A stretch of DNA of 12,676 nucleotides from Candidatus Muiribacterium halophilum (lineage in GTDB: Bacteria; Muiribacteriota; Muiribacteriia; Muiribacteriales; Muiribacteriaceae), in assembly GCA_023228995.1 (NCBI GenBank), contig JALOAD010000074.1, positions 1 through 12,676 of the forward strand. The letters are read 5' to 3'. The translations under genes and the position numbers were made by a program. The notes under the pieces are model-generated. The model had not been told where the DNA came from. It did no database searches and saw only the letters and a list, made by a program, of their open reading frames with translations. Positions 6,198-12,676 of this stretch are shown in pieces (position 1 is the stretch's first letter; each line of letters opens with the position of its first letter).

Positions 6198-7129
6198 TTC
6201 TTTCTGCTCTCTATTAAAAAATTGTTTACTAACTGTATATGATGCATAATACATAATTTTTTTAATGTTCCAAGTCCAGGATAAGATTCATTAGTAAAAT
6301 GTTCTAACAAAACACTTAGAGCATAAGTTTTTTCAATTTTTTCAGTTTTTATCCATTCATTTAATTTTGTTAATGCTTCGTAAAATTTCAATGCTGTATT
6401 TTGAATATCTTCATTTGAATCAGATACAAAATGTCTTATTCTCAATTTATTTTTGTCATCAAAATAAACTATATGTATGGCTACAGCTCTAGGAGCAAAA
6501 CCTTTTTCTTGAAAATCTTTGCCTACAATAGAATAATCTGAAAAACCTTTAAATTCATCTTGCAAATAATAAAGATGATCTTCCGAAAAAAATTCATCAA
6601 CCTTATTATCATAATCAAAATTTCTTGTTTGCTTAGCAAATCTATCATCAAATAAAACAATATTTTCACATTTTCTGAGAAAGATTCTTTCATCTGGAAC
6701 TAGATTGTATTTTGGTTGTTTATCCTTAAATACATTTTCATAATGGGTTTGAAAAAAATCCTTATCATTGTTTATTAAAAGCATATTATCAACATCTAAT
6801 TCTTCCAGATTAATACTTATAATGTCCAAAAATTCTTGATTAAAAATATATCCTTTCTTTATATATTTACTTTTGAAAAATTCAAACATTTTATCACTAT
6901 ATTTTTTATTCTCATTATACTCTTGAAAAAAAGAACCAAATTCTGGATTTAATATAATATACACAGATTTTTTTTTATCAATAAACTCTTGCATAGTTTT
7001 TATAAAAGTAGGAGAAAGTTTTACCGGTTCTATGACAGGCAGTATTTCATCTGAAACAAATTCATTTTGAACAAGTTCCCTTAATGCAAGTAATTCATAT
7101 TGTCTTCCTCTAAGATACGGAAAATACAT
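6194..7129 (-). CDS. sce7725 family protein
   Basis: A 311-residue soluble protein. The opening MYFPYLRGRQYELLALREL and the following LPVIEPV (30-36) are the signature of the sce7725 family, named after a Sorangium cellulosum protein and typically paired with sce7726. The same opening (YxPxLRGKQxEFxALREL) resembles the phage-derived beta family, suggesting a distant relation. Alternating hydrophobic strands and helices (VYIILNP, NMLLINN, NIVLFDD, AVAIHIVYF) suggest an alpha/beta, possibly barrel, fold. No signal peptide or membrane segment is present. A strong AGGAG (7136-7140) lies ahead of the ATG at 7127-7129, inside the end of the sce7726 gene (20-bp overlap). The biochemical role is unknown; the gene order implies work with its two neighbours. 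Confidence 0.85.
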   Translation of the reverse strand: MYFPYLRGRQYELLALRELVQNEFVSDEILPVIEPVKLSPTFIKTMQEFIDKKKSVYIILNPEFGSFFQEYNENKKYSDKMFEFFKSKYIKKGYIFNQEFLDIISINLEELDVDNMLLINNDKDFFQTHYENVFKDKQPKYNLVPDERIFLRKCENIVLFDDRFAKQTRNFDYDNKVDEFFSEDHLYYLQDEFKGFSDYSIVGKDFQEKGFAPRAVAIHIVYFDDKNKLRIRHFVSDSNEDIQNTALKFYEALTKLNEWIKTEKIEKTYALSVLLEHFTNESYPGLGTLKKLCIMHHIQLVNNFLIESRKK

Positions 7130-7970
7130 TTTCCTCTCCTAAAAATTCATTAAATTTACGATATTCTTTTAAAGAATATTTTGAAAAATATGCAATAGAT
7201 TTTAATTCAGAAGGTATTTTTTTAAATTCTTCAATGTTTACAGTAACTCTTTTTTTTAATTCTAATATTGCCAATTCATATGCCTTAGAAATAGGAATTC
7301 TTTTAAACATTTTTAAACATTCACTATAATAAAAAACTTGAGTTACTTTAGGAAGTTCTTTGAAATGTTTTAATAATATTCTATCAACTTCATTCTTCCT
7401 CAATATTTTAAAAATAGATTCGTAATTTAAACAGCTATAATCATCAATAGAAGCTTTTTTTCGACTTAATGTGTTTCTATCTGTTAATACCATAATTCCT
7501 GTAGGAGTATTTTCTAATTTTAACAACAATTTATCAAAGTTTTTTACATTTGTTACAACACAAACATTAACAAAACCTTTATAATAATCATCTAATTGAT
7601 CTTGTAATCTGTTAAAATTATCTAACTCAGTCTTTATTTCATAAACAATTGCTTTACCATTAATTAAAATAAAATCTGCTATAGATTTTTCAATCGGCAC
7701 TTGTTTTAAAGCAATTGTTGTATTTAAACTATGTTTACCTAATAAAAGTTTTAAAAACAATGTATTTTGATAAAAATACTCATTTCTATATGATTTTGAC
7801 ATAATCTTATATATTTCTTTTAAAATCACCAAATTATTTGCTCGTTTAGAAATATCTACAAATTTTTTTGCTATTTGATAAAATTCGTTTTGAGATTTAT
7901 CAATTAAAATATTTTTGAAAAAGTTTTTAGTAAATAGTTTGTTTAATAATAATAAATCTTTTTTTTTCAT
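7110..7970 (-). CDS. sce7726 family protein, PD-(D/E)XK nuclease-like
   Basis: A 286-residue soluble protein of the sce7726 family. The core (residues ~60-140) has a conserved glutamate region NEYFYQNTL, then SIADFILINGKAIVYEIKTE with D99 and the E111-x-K113 pair, then RLQDQLDDYY. This is the D...ExK arrangement of PD-(D/E)XK phosphodiesterases, so a nuclease-like fold is likely; catalysis is not proven. An open frame extends to a TTG at 8030, adding 20 hydrophobic residues, but the ATG at 7968-7970 has GGAG seven bases upstream and gives the family's usual charged N-terminus, so I use it. First gene of the module; it overlaps sce7725 by 20 bp. It diverges from the secreted-protein gene at 8162. 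Confidence 0.8.
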   Translation of the reverse strand: MKKKDLLLLNKLFTKNFFKNILIDKSQNEFYQIAKKFVDISKRANNLVILKEIYKIMSKSYRNEYFYQNTLFLKLLLGKHSLNTTIALKQVPIEKSIADFILINGKAIVYEIKTELDNFNRLQDQLDDYYKGFVNVCVVTNVKNFDKLLLKLENTPTGIMVLTDRNTLSRKKASIDDYSCLNYESIFKILRKNEVDRILLKHFKELPKVTQVFYYSECLKMFKRIPISKAYELAILELKKRVTVNIEEFKKIPSELKSIAYFSKYSLKEYRKFNEFLGEENVFSVS

Positions 7971-7977
7971 ATAACCA

Positions 7978-7981
7978 CTCC
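7978..7981 (-). promoter_or_regulatory. Ribosome binding site deciding the sce7726 start
   Basis: GGAG on the minus strand, seven bases before the ATG at 7968-7970. The alternative upstream TTG (8028-8030) has no such site, and the predicted transcription start at about 8033 would fall almost on it. Confidence 0.65.
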
Positions 7982-8039
7982 ATATATAACTAATCACTAA
8001 AAAAATAAGAATAAATATATAATTAATCAACTCATTTTA

Positions 8040-8088
8040 ATTATATCATATTATTTTTTTCATACAAATTTTTAATTCTTCTAGTCAA
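8040..8088 (-). promoter_or_regulatory. Candidate promoter(s) of the sce7726-sce7725-RES operon
   Basis: On the minus strand a perfect TATAAT (8040-8045) lies 16 bp after TTGTAT (8062-8067), placing the transcript start near 8033 and a ~63-nt leader before the sce7726 ATG. A second possibility pairs TTGACT (8083-8088) with TATGAA (8059-8064) at 18-bp spacing. Neither is certain in such AT-rich sequence. Confidence 0.45.
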
Positions 8089-8114
8089 AAAAAATTACAC
8101 AAAGATAAAAAAAA

Positions 8115-8133
8115 TATAGTATAATTTACTATA
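8115..8133 (+). promoter_or_regulatory. Candidate -10 box inside an inverted repeat (operator-like)
   Basis: TATAGTA (8115-8121) and TACTATA (8127-8133) form a perfect 7-bp inverted repeat around TAATT. A perfect TATAAT (8120-8125) sits within it, positioned to drive the secreted-protein gene from about 8132. The only -35 candidate is the weak TTACAC (8095-8100, 19-bp spacing). A repressor bound to the repeat would cover the -10 element. Confidence 0.45.
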
Positions 8134-8161
8134 GTAATAAAGTTTTAAACTTGGAGGCTAC

Positions 8162-8761
8162 ATGAAAAAAACCATGTTTTTGCTAACAATCTGCTTTGCT
8201 CTATTATTTTCATTTGCTGCTGACAATGATTTTCTTAACAACCTTTTAAAAGCTTCCAATGATTATTCAGCTGGAAATTCCAAAGAAATTGAAAAACTAA
8301 TAACTTCTTTATCAAGTGATATTTTTAAAGATATTTCAAATGCTAAAGATATGGAAGGTTATCAAAATCTTGGTGATAATATAACAAAAAATATTTTTTC
8401 AAAACTTGAATCAATGGGAATAAGTGCTGACGGAAAGGTAAAATTACCTTTAGATTTTACAAAAGCTCTGGTTTATAATGTTCTTACTAAAGTAAAAACT
8501 AATGGTAAATCTCCATCAAGTATTATTCCTCCTGTAAATCTTCAATTCAAAGGAGCTGCCAACGATATTTTCACAAAAGTAATGGATAAAATTGGGAATT
8601 ATGATTTAAAAATCAATCAATTTGCTTCAACTTTAACCGACTCAATATTTAAAGCTATGGAAAATTCTACAACTGAAAATATGGGTGATAATATTTCTAA
8701 TGCTGTTAATAAAGATGTTAATAAATTTTTAGGGGATTTAGGAATTGATATAGAGGATTAA
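8162..8761 (+). CDS. Secreted protein of unknown function with internal repeat
   Basis: A 199-residue protein that I do not recognise. Residues 1-19 are a clear signal peptide (MKKTMFLLTICFALLFSFA) with probable cleavage before AD; there is no lipobox cysteine, so the mature protein is soluble in the periplasm or outside. The mature part is mostly helical. Two ~38-residue segments (50-87 and 158-195) are similar: each has an IFK-type helix, then GDNI, then a helix ending in (M/L)GI. A third partial copy (NDIFTKVMDKIG) starts near residue 134. GGAGG (8153-8157) precedes the ATG by four bases. It is a single gene, diverging from the sce7726 operon and ending at a strong terminator shared with the protease gene. 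Confidence 0.8.
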   Translation: MKKTMFLLTICFALLFSFAADNDFLNNLLKASNDYSAGNSKEIEKLITSLSSDIFKDISNAKDMEGYQNLGDNITKNIFSKLESMGISADGKVKLPLDFTKALVYNVLTKVKTNGKSPSSIIPPVNLQFKGAANDIFTKVMDKIGNYDLKINQFASTLTDSIFKAMENSTTENMGDNISNAVNKDVNKFLGDLGIDIED

Positions 8762-8776
8762 AATTAATTATAAAAC

Positions 8777-8808
8777 AAAAAAAGCTCGGTTATTACCGAG
8801 CTTTTTTT
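8777..8808. terminator. Bidirectional intrinsic terminator
   Basis: AGCTCGGT and ACCGAGCT flanked by seven A and seven T residues form a perfect 14-bp stem around the loop TATT. It lies between two converging genes (ending at 8761 and 8825) and has U-tracts in both directions, so it should stop both transcripts. Confidence 0.95.
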
Positions 8809-8824
8809 ATACTAAAACTTTTTA

Positions 8825-11353
8825 TTATCTGTTAAAATACGCTTCTTCAAGTTCTTTATACTGCATTATTATTTCAACTGCTTCCTCTGAAAACACTTCT
8901 CTATCAGCTTTGTTTATTTCATCTGAAAGCATTCCAATATATGCAGAAATAACTTTATCTTTGTAAACAGAATTCACAACATTTTCAAGTTTTTGAATTC
9001 TTTTAAGTTTTTCTTCTATTTCTAGATTAAAGAAATCAACTATATTTTGCATTAGAGAATTTCTAATATCTTCATTTCCGATTCCTTCAAATCCAAATCC
9101 TAGATAAATTACTTTGTAATCGCTATCATAGGAAATTCCTGCACAACCTTCATTGTCTGAATAATCAAATATTGATATAGAACCATTTATTGGTTTAATT
9201 ACATCAGGATATTTCTGATTATCTTCTAAGATGAAATCAAGTCCAGAACCTGATACAGATTTTGTCTTTGATGCATCTTTTACATATTCAGCTTTTATGT
9301 ATTTTTTATAAAGTTCTGTATTTTTTATATTATAACCAATATCCTGACCAGTTATAAAAAGATTTCCGCCTGATTCAAGATATTTTATAAGTATAGGCTG
9401 ATGTTCTGATTTAACTGTATTTGAAGTTAAACTTCCAGTAAACCAAAAAACTGTTGTATAAGGTAAAATTGTATCTTCTTCAAGTGTATCTTTTGAAATA
9501 TCAATATAATTATATTTTACACCTGAATTTTCAAGTGAAGATATAAAATATTTTTCATAATCTTTTCCAGAATCATTATCAACTAATAAAACCGCAGGAA
9601 GTCTGTCAAGTTTAACATTTTGAGTTGTACTGTAATTATAGTCTTTTTCTTCAATTTCCACTGTATTATAACCATAAGAATAAAATACAAGAGAATATCT
9701 ACCGCCTGTAATATCTAGCGAATATCTGCCGTTACTATCAGTATCGACGCTTATATCATAACCTTTTACACTAACTTTGCCTTTTAAACCTGAATAATTT
9801 TTACTATCTTCAATTTTACCTGAAATAGTTATTGATGGAGCTTTTTCAAGAGAAATATCAAGTTTTGAAGTTTCACCTTTTTTAACTCTAACTTTAACTT
9901 TTTTAGAAGTATATGAAAAAGCAGAAACAGTCAATTCATATTCACCTTCAGCAAACATAGCTTTGAATTCACCATTTTCATCAGTAAATATCTTTCTACC
10001 ATCAAATTCTATTTGAGCTTTTATAGGAGTTGAAAAATCTTTTACCTGACCTTGTATAAAACCACCAGATAATGCAAGTGAAACAGCTTTATAAGCATCA
10101 AGATTGCCATGTCCATAACTATAATCATAACCAATATCTCCAGCATCATCACTTGACTGTTTTAAAATTTCTCTAACATCTTCAACAGTAAGCTTTGGAT
10201 TAGCCGAAAGCACAAGAGCAACTACTCCAGTTGTATGAGGAGAAGCCATTGAAGTTCCACTCATTGTTGTATAACCGCCAGAAGCTCTAACAGAATATAC
10301 ATCAACACCTGGACTTGCCCAATCAGGTTTTTTTACATCTTTACCATTATATTTTGCAGGACCTCTTGAAGAAAAACTTGCAATCTTTTTATTTTCATCA
10401 ATAGCAGCACTTGCAAAAACTCCAGGGAATTCTTTAGGTTTAGTTATTGTAGAAGCTGAAGGGCCAGAATTACCAGCTGAAAAACAAGGAACAATACCTG
10501 TTTGAAGCCAAACTTCAAGCATTCTATAATAAGGATTCTGATCACCATAACCTGAATGCCAAGAACAATTCACAGCTCTCGGATAATCATTTGTATTAGG
10601 ATTTCCATCAGGATCTATCATATATTCCATAGCATCAAGAAGATATGAAGCTCTTGTACCTTTGCTTGCAATACCTTTTGCAATAATCAGCTTACTTTCA
10701 GGAGCAATACCAATATTTTTGCCAGAAAGTTTACCACCTGCAATAGTACCTGCAACATGACTACCATGACCATTATTATCTGTCATATCAGATAATGAAA
10801 CATTACCATTAGTTGTCCAACATTTAATAACTTTATTAGTATCTGCCCATTCAGGATGATTTGCAGCAAGACCTGTATCGATAATACCAATTATAATATT
10901 TTGTCCTTTAATGTTAAAATCTTCCCATATTTGTGGAATATTCATGTTTTTCAATCCATAAGTATATTCATCACTAAAACTTTCAATAGGTGTATTATCT
11001 TTTTCAACAATTTTTTCAGGATATTCTATAATATCTGGAACAATAAGGTCGATTTCAGGAAAATAACTTCTATTTTGAAGTTCAGATATATCTCCTTCAA
11101 CAACAACAGCACCAGAATGAACAAGAAAATTATTTATTTTAATATTTCTTGTCTTAGCTTTAGTAATAAATGAATAAAATTTCGACTCATTATTACTTTT
11201 GAGTTCATTAAGTATTGTAGCACGATTTGAAAGATCTCCTTTTAGAGTTTGAGATATTTCTGCTTTTTTCAAAAAAACAATATACTGTTCTGAAAACGAG
11301 CAAACACCCACAAGTAAAATAAAAAACACAGCTAAAAACTTTTTGTAATTCAT
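8825..11353 (-). CDS. Secreted subtilisin-like serine protease (S8) with carboxypeptidase-regulatory-like domains
   Basis: An 842-residue exported protease. Residues 1-22 are a signal peptide. Residues ~23-110 (QYIVFLKK...) look like an I9-type propeptide. Residues ~135-430 form the S8 catalytic domain with D159 (GIIDTG), H196 (NGHGSHVAGT), oxyanion N295 (FSAGNSG) and S368 (MSGTSMASPH); all catalytic residues are intact. Two carboxypeptidase-regulatory-like beta domains follow (~432-502 and ~507-582). Residues ~586-775 form an alpha/beta domain opening with AVLLVDNDSGKDYEKYF, like the glutamine-amidotransferase-like domains appended to some large subtilases. A charged helical tail ends the protein. 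The ATG at 11351-11353 has GGGGGA seven bases upstream; the TTG five codons further up is less likely. Probable roles are nutrition or surface protein processing. Confidence 0.92.
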   Translation of the reverse strand: MNYKKFLAVFFILLVGVCSFSEQYIVFLKKAEISQTLKGDLSNRATILNELKSNNESKFYSFITKAKTRNIKINNFLVHSGAVVVEGDISELQNRSYFPEIDLIVPDIIEYPEKIVEKDNTPIESFSDEYTYGLKNMNIPQIWEDFNIKGQNIIIGIIDTGLAANHPEWADTNKVIKCWTTNGNVSLSDMTDNNGHGSHVAGTIAGGKLSGKNIGIAPESKLIIAKGIASKGTRASYLLDAMEYMIDPDGNPNTNDYPRAVNCSWHSGYGDQNPYYRMLEVWLQTGIVPCFSAGNSGPSASTITKPKEFPGVFASAAIDENKKIASFSSRGPAKYNGKDVKKPDWASPGVDVYSVRASGGYTTMSGTSMASPHTTGVVALVLSANPKLTVEDVREILKQSSDDAGDIGYDYSYGHGNLDAYKAVSLALSGGFIQGQVKDFSTPIKAQIEFDGRKIFTDENGEFKAMFAEGEYELTVSAFSYTSKKVKVRVKKGETSKLDISLEKAPSITISGKIEDSKNYSGLKGKVSVKGYDISVDTDSNGRYSLDITGGRYSLVFYSYGYNTVEIEEKDYNYSTTQNVKLDRLPAVLLVDNDSGKDYEKYFISSLENSGVKYNYIDISKDTLEEDTILPYTTVFWFTGSLTSNTVKSEHQPILIKYLESGGNLFITGQDIGYNIKNTELYKKYIKAEYVKDASKTKSVSGSGLDFILEDNQKYPDVIKPINGSISIFDYSDNEGCAGISYDSDYKVIYLGFGFEGIGNEDIRNSLMQNIVDFFNLEIEEKLKRIQKLENVVNSVYKDKVISAYIGMLSDEINKADREVFSEEAVEIIMQYKELEEAYFNR

Positions 11354-11360
11354 AAACCAA

Positions 11361-11366
11361 TCCCCC
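11361..11366 (-). promoter_or_regulatory. Ribosome binding site deciding the protease start
   Basis: GGGGGA on the minus strand, seven bases before the ATG at 11351-11353. It would overlap the alternative TTG start at 11366-11368, which argues against that start. Confidence 0.65.
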
Positions 11367-11433
11367 AAGTATTTTATAATCAGTTATATTTCGAATAAAT
11401 ACATTAACTTACTGAAAAAAATTGAATTATATT

Positions 11434-11462
11434 ATTATATATTAAATATAAACAAAAATCAA
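11434..11462 (-). promoter_or_regulatory. Sigma70-type promoter for the protease gene
   Basis: TTGATT (11457-11462), a 17-bp spacer and a perfect TATAAT (11434-11439) on the minus strand. The predicted start at about 11427 gives a ~74-nt leader. This is the best consensus promoter in the window. Confidence 0.65.
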
Positions 11463-11504
11463 TTGAATGCTATGAGTAAATTTAAAACACTGTAAGACAC
11501 CTCC

Positions 11505-11533
11505 TTTATTTATATGATTAATTGATTTATACT
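11505..11533 (+). promoter_or_regulatory. Weak candidate promoter for the hydrolase gene
   Basis: TTTATT (11505-11510), a 17-bp spacer and TATACT (11528-11533) would start the transcript about 22 bases before the ATG at 11562. A TATGAT at 11513-11518 is an alternative -10. Both are weak matches in AT-rich sequence. Confidence 0.3.
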
Positions 11534-11551
11534 TAAAAAAGCAGCTTATTT

Positions 11552-11556
11552 GGAGG
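11552..11556 (+). promoter_or_regulatory. Ribosome binding site deciding the hydrolase start
   Basis: GGAGG lies five bases before the ATG at 11562. An in-frame TTG at 11550 overlaps this site, so the ATG is the real start. Confidence 0.75.
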
Positions 11557-11561
11557 ATCAA

Positions 11562-12455
11562 ATGACCTTTATACGAAAATACAGAACTTTAATAATAATA
11601 ATAATGATCATTGTGTTTATTGCTTTTTATACAAAAATATTTGATTTTGAATATAATAAAGCAATTAAATTAACTTATGCAGAACAAAAAAATAATTTCA
11701 ATCATATAAAAATAGAAAAACAAGTTTTTTCTTATAATAATTCTACAACTGAGTTTCTGATTGCATATTCTAATAAAATCACTCCTGATAAATTCTTTTT
11801 TTTACTTGGTGGATTTAAGGAAGGTAAAGAAAGTATTTATTTACTTGATTTAGAAAAATTGTGTAATAAAGGTTTTTTTGTAATATCAGCGGATTATTTC
11901 ACTTCAGGAATGGATTTTAGTAATAAAACCGATTTTTTGTTTTTAAAAAGTACTGCTGTAAAGAATCAGAAATTAATAGAGGAGTATTTAACTCATTTTA
12001 TTGAAACTAATAATATCACTAGTAGAGAAAATGTTTTTACAGGAGCAAGTCTTGGAAGTTTCATCGGAATAAAGCCTGTGAGTAATATGAAAACTTATTT
12101 TTCTCATATAGCTTTTATTTATTCAGGAGCAGATATAAATTCCGTACTAAATTCAAAGAATTTTCTCAGGATTAACAATAATTTTTTAAAAAAATCAAGT
12201 TCTTATATTCTTTCATTGTTTTTAAGCGAATTTGACCCGGGAAATTTTTACAAATACTGGGAAAATAAAAAAGCCTTGTTTATAAATGGAAAAAAAGATG
12301 CTTCAATACCAATTTACAATTCCCAAAAATTACATGATTTATACAATAATACAACAAAAACTGTTGTATGGGATGAAGGAGTTCATATTGGTGCAAATAG
12401 AAAAGATATTCTCAAAAAAACTCTTTCGCATCTATACAAATGGTTAGATTTGTAA
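11562..12455 (+). CDS. Membrane-anchored alpha/beta hydrolase
   Basis: A 297-residue protein. A strongly hydrophobic segment (residues 9-24, LIIIIMIIVFIAF) after basic residues is a membrane anchor or uncleaved signal, placing the catalytic part outside the cytoplasmic membrane. The rest fits an alpha/beta hydrolase: a strand and turn FFFLLGGFKEG (78-88), which could supply the oxyanion hole, the nucleophile elbow GASLG with S163, D246 in LFINGKKDASIP, and H275 in WDEGVHIG, giving a complete Ser-Asp-His triad. The LFINGKKDASIP and DEGVH context is common in esterases, acyltransferases and dienelactone-hydrolase-like proteins; the substrate cannot be assigned. It stands alone, diverging from the protease gene, and is followed by tandem repeats. 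No clear terminator was found after the stop codon. Confidence 0.8.
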   Translation: MTFIRKYRTLIIIIMIIVFIAFYTKIFDFEYNKAIKLTYAEQKNNFNHIKIEKQVFSYNNSTTEFLIAYSNKITPDKFFFLLGGFKEGKESIYLLDLEKLCNKGFFVISADYFTSGMDFSNKTDFLFLKSTAVKNQKLIEEYLTHFIETNNITSRENVFTGASLGSFIGIKPVSNMKTYFSHIAFIYSGADINSVLNSKNFLRINNNFLKKSSSYILSLFLSEFDPGNFYKYWENKKALFINGKKDASIPIYNSQKLHDLYNNTTKTVVWDEGVHIGANRKDILKKTLSHLYKWLDL

Positions 12456-12523
12456 TTGAGTCTTTGATTAAATAAACAAAAATTAATATAATGTCATGCC
12501 AAAGGGAATTTCATATAAAAAAA

Positions 12524-12676
12524 TGTCATCCCAGTACTATTCTGAATTTTTAGTTGACATTTATATTTTGTCATCCCAGAATGATTCTGAGAAACTGTCA
12601 TCCCAGTACTATTCTGAATTTTTAGTTGACATTTATATTTTGTCATCCCAGAATGATTCTGAGAAACTGTCATCCC
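12524..12676. repeat. Perfect 72-bp tandem repeat, at least two copies, running off the window
   Basis: The unit beginning TGTCATCCCAGTACTATTCT occurs at 12524-12595 and 12596-12667 with no differences, and a third copy starts at 12668 and is cut by the window end. Each unit contains two related half-elements, TGTCATCCCAGTACTATTCTGA and TGTCATCCCAGAATGATTCTGA, 46 bp apart; the second includes the palindrome CAGAAT-G-ATTCTG. A single TGTCATGCC at 12492-12500 may be a degenerate outlier. Confidence 0.95.

Noticed and set aside
5121-6254. Longer RES protein starting at the upstream ATG (6252-6254).
   Set aside because: No ribosome binding site precedes that ATG, and the extra 19 residues do not look like the family N-terminus. 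The ATGA overlap with the sce7725 stop strongly favours 6197.
7110-8030. sce7726 protein with an N-terminal membrane segment from the TTG start at 8030.
   Set aside because: The hydrophobic 20 residues lie between the predicted transcript start and a GGAG-preceded ATG at 7970. They are probably untranslated leader.
12524-12676. CRISPR array at the right edge.
   Set aside because: The 72-bp units are identical throughout, with no variable spacers between constant repeats. This is a plain tandem repeat.

Overview
The window comes from a strongly AT-rich bacterial genome that uses the standard code: TGA works as a stop in several genes, and start codons have GGAGG- or GGGGGA-type ribosome binding sites. 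A lipobox lipoprotein and several signal-peptide proteins point to a cell with an elaborate envelope, probably diderm. No rRNA, tRNA or marker gene is present, so the phylum cannot be fixed. An uncultured low-GC lineage is plausible.

Layout. Bases 1-63 hold the first 21 codons of a minus-strand AAA-ATPase/PD-(D/E)XK-type gene that runs off the left edge. Bases 64-826 contain no gene but are packed with repeats: a 16-bp tandem, a ~71-bp dispersed direct repeat (two copies), a pair of hairpins with the same loop but different stems, and a 24-nt-period hairpin array. Then, all on the minus strand and read right to left from about 8040, come a PD-(D/E)XK nuclease-like protein (sce7726 family), an sce7725-family protein, a zinc-ribbon/HEPN/RES-domain protein, an LPP20-like lipoprotein, a 953-residue secreted protein with an LPP20-like N-terminus and a kelch-type propeller, and (827-1435) an unrecognised coiled-coil protein. 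A small secreted protein of unknown function (8162-8761, plus strand) diverges from this cluster. It converges on a large subtilisin-like protease (8825-11353, minus), and one bidirectional terminator separates the two. A membrane-anchored alpha/beta hydrolase (11562-12455, plus) diverges from the protease. The right edge (12524-12676) enters a perfect 72-bp tandem repeat.

The most interesting unit is the compact three-gene module at 5121-7970 (sce7726, sce7725, HEPN/RES). The genes overlap by 20 and 4 bp, so they are almost certainly translated together. RES domains in known toxins consume NAD+, sce7726 has a nuclease-like D...ExK signature, and no Xre-type antitoxin is present. I infer a candidate defence or toxin-type system in which the two uncharacterised families sense, restrain or assist the RES effector. 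It reads with only an 11-bp gap into the envelope genes, which is unexpected. The rest of the window is mostly envelope and secretion biology set among mobile-looking repeats.
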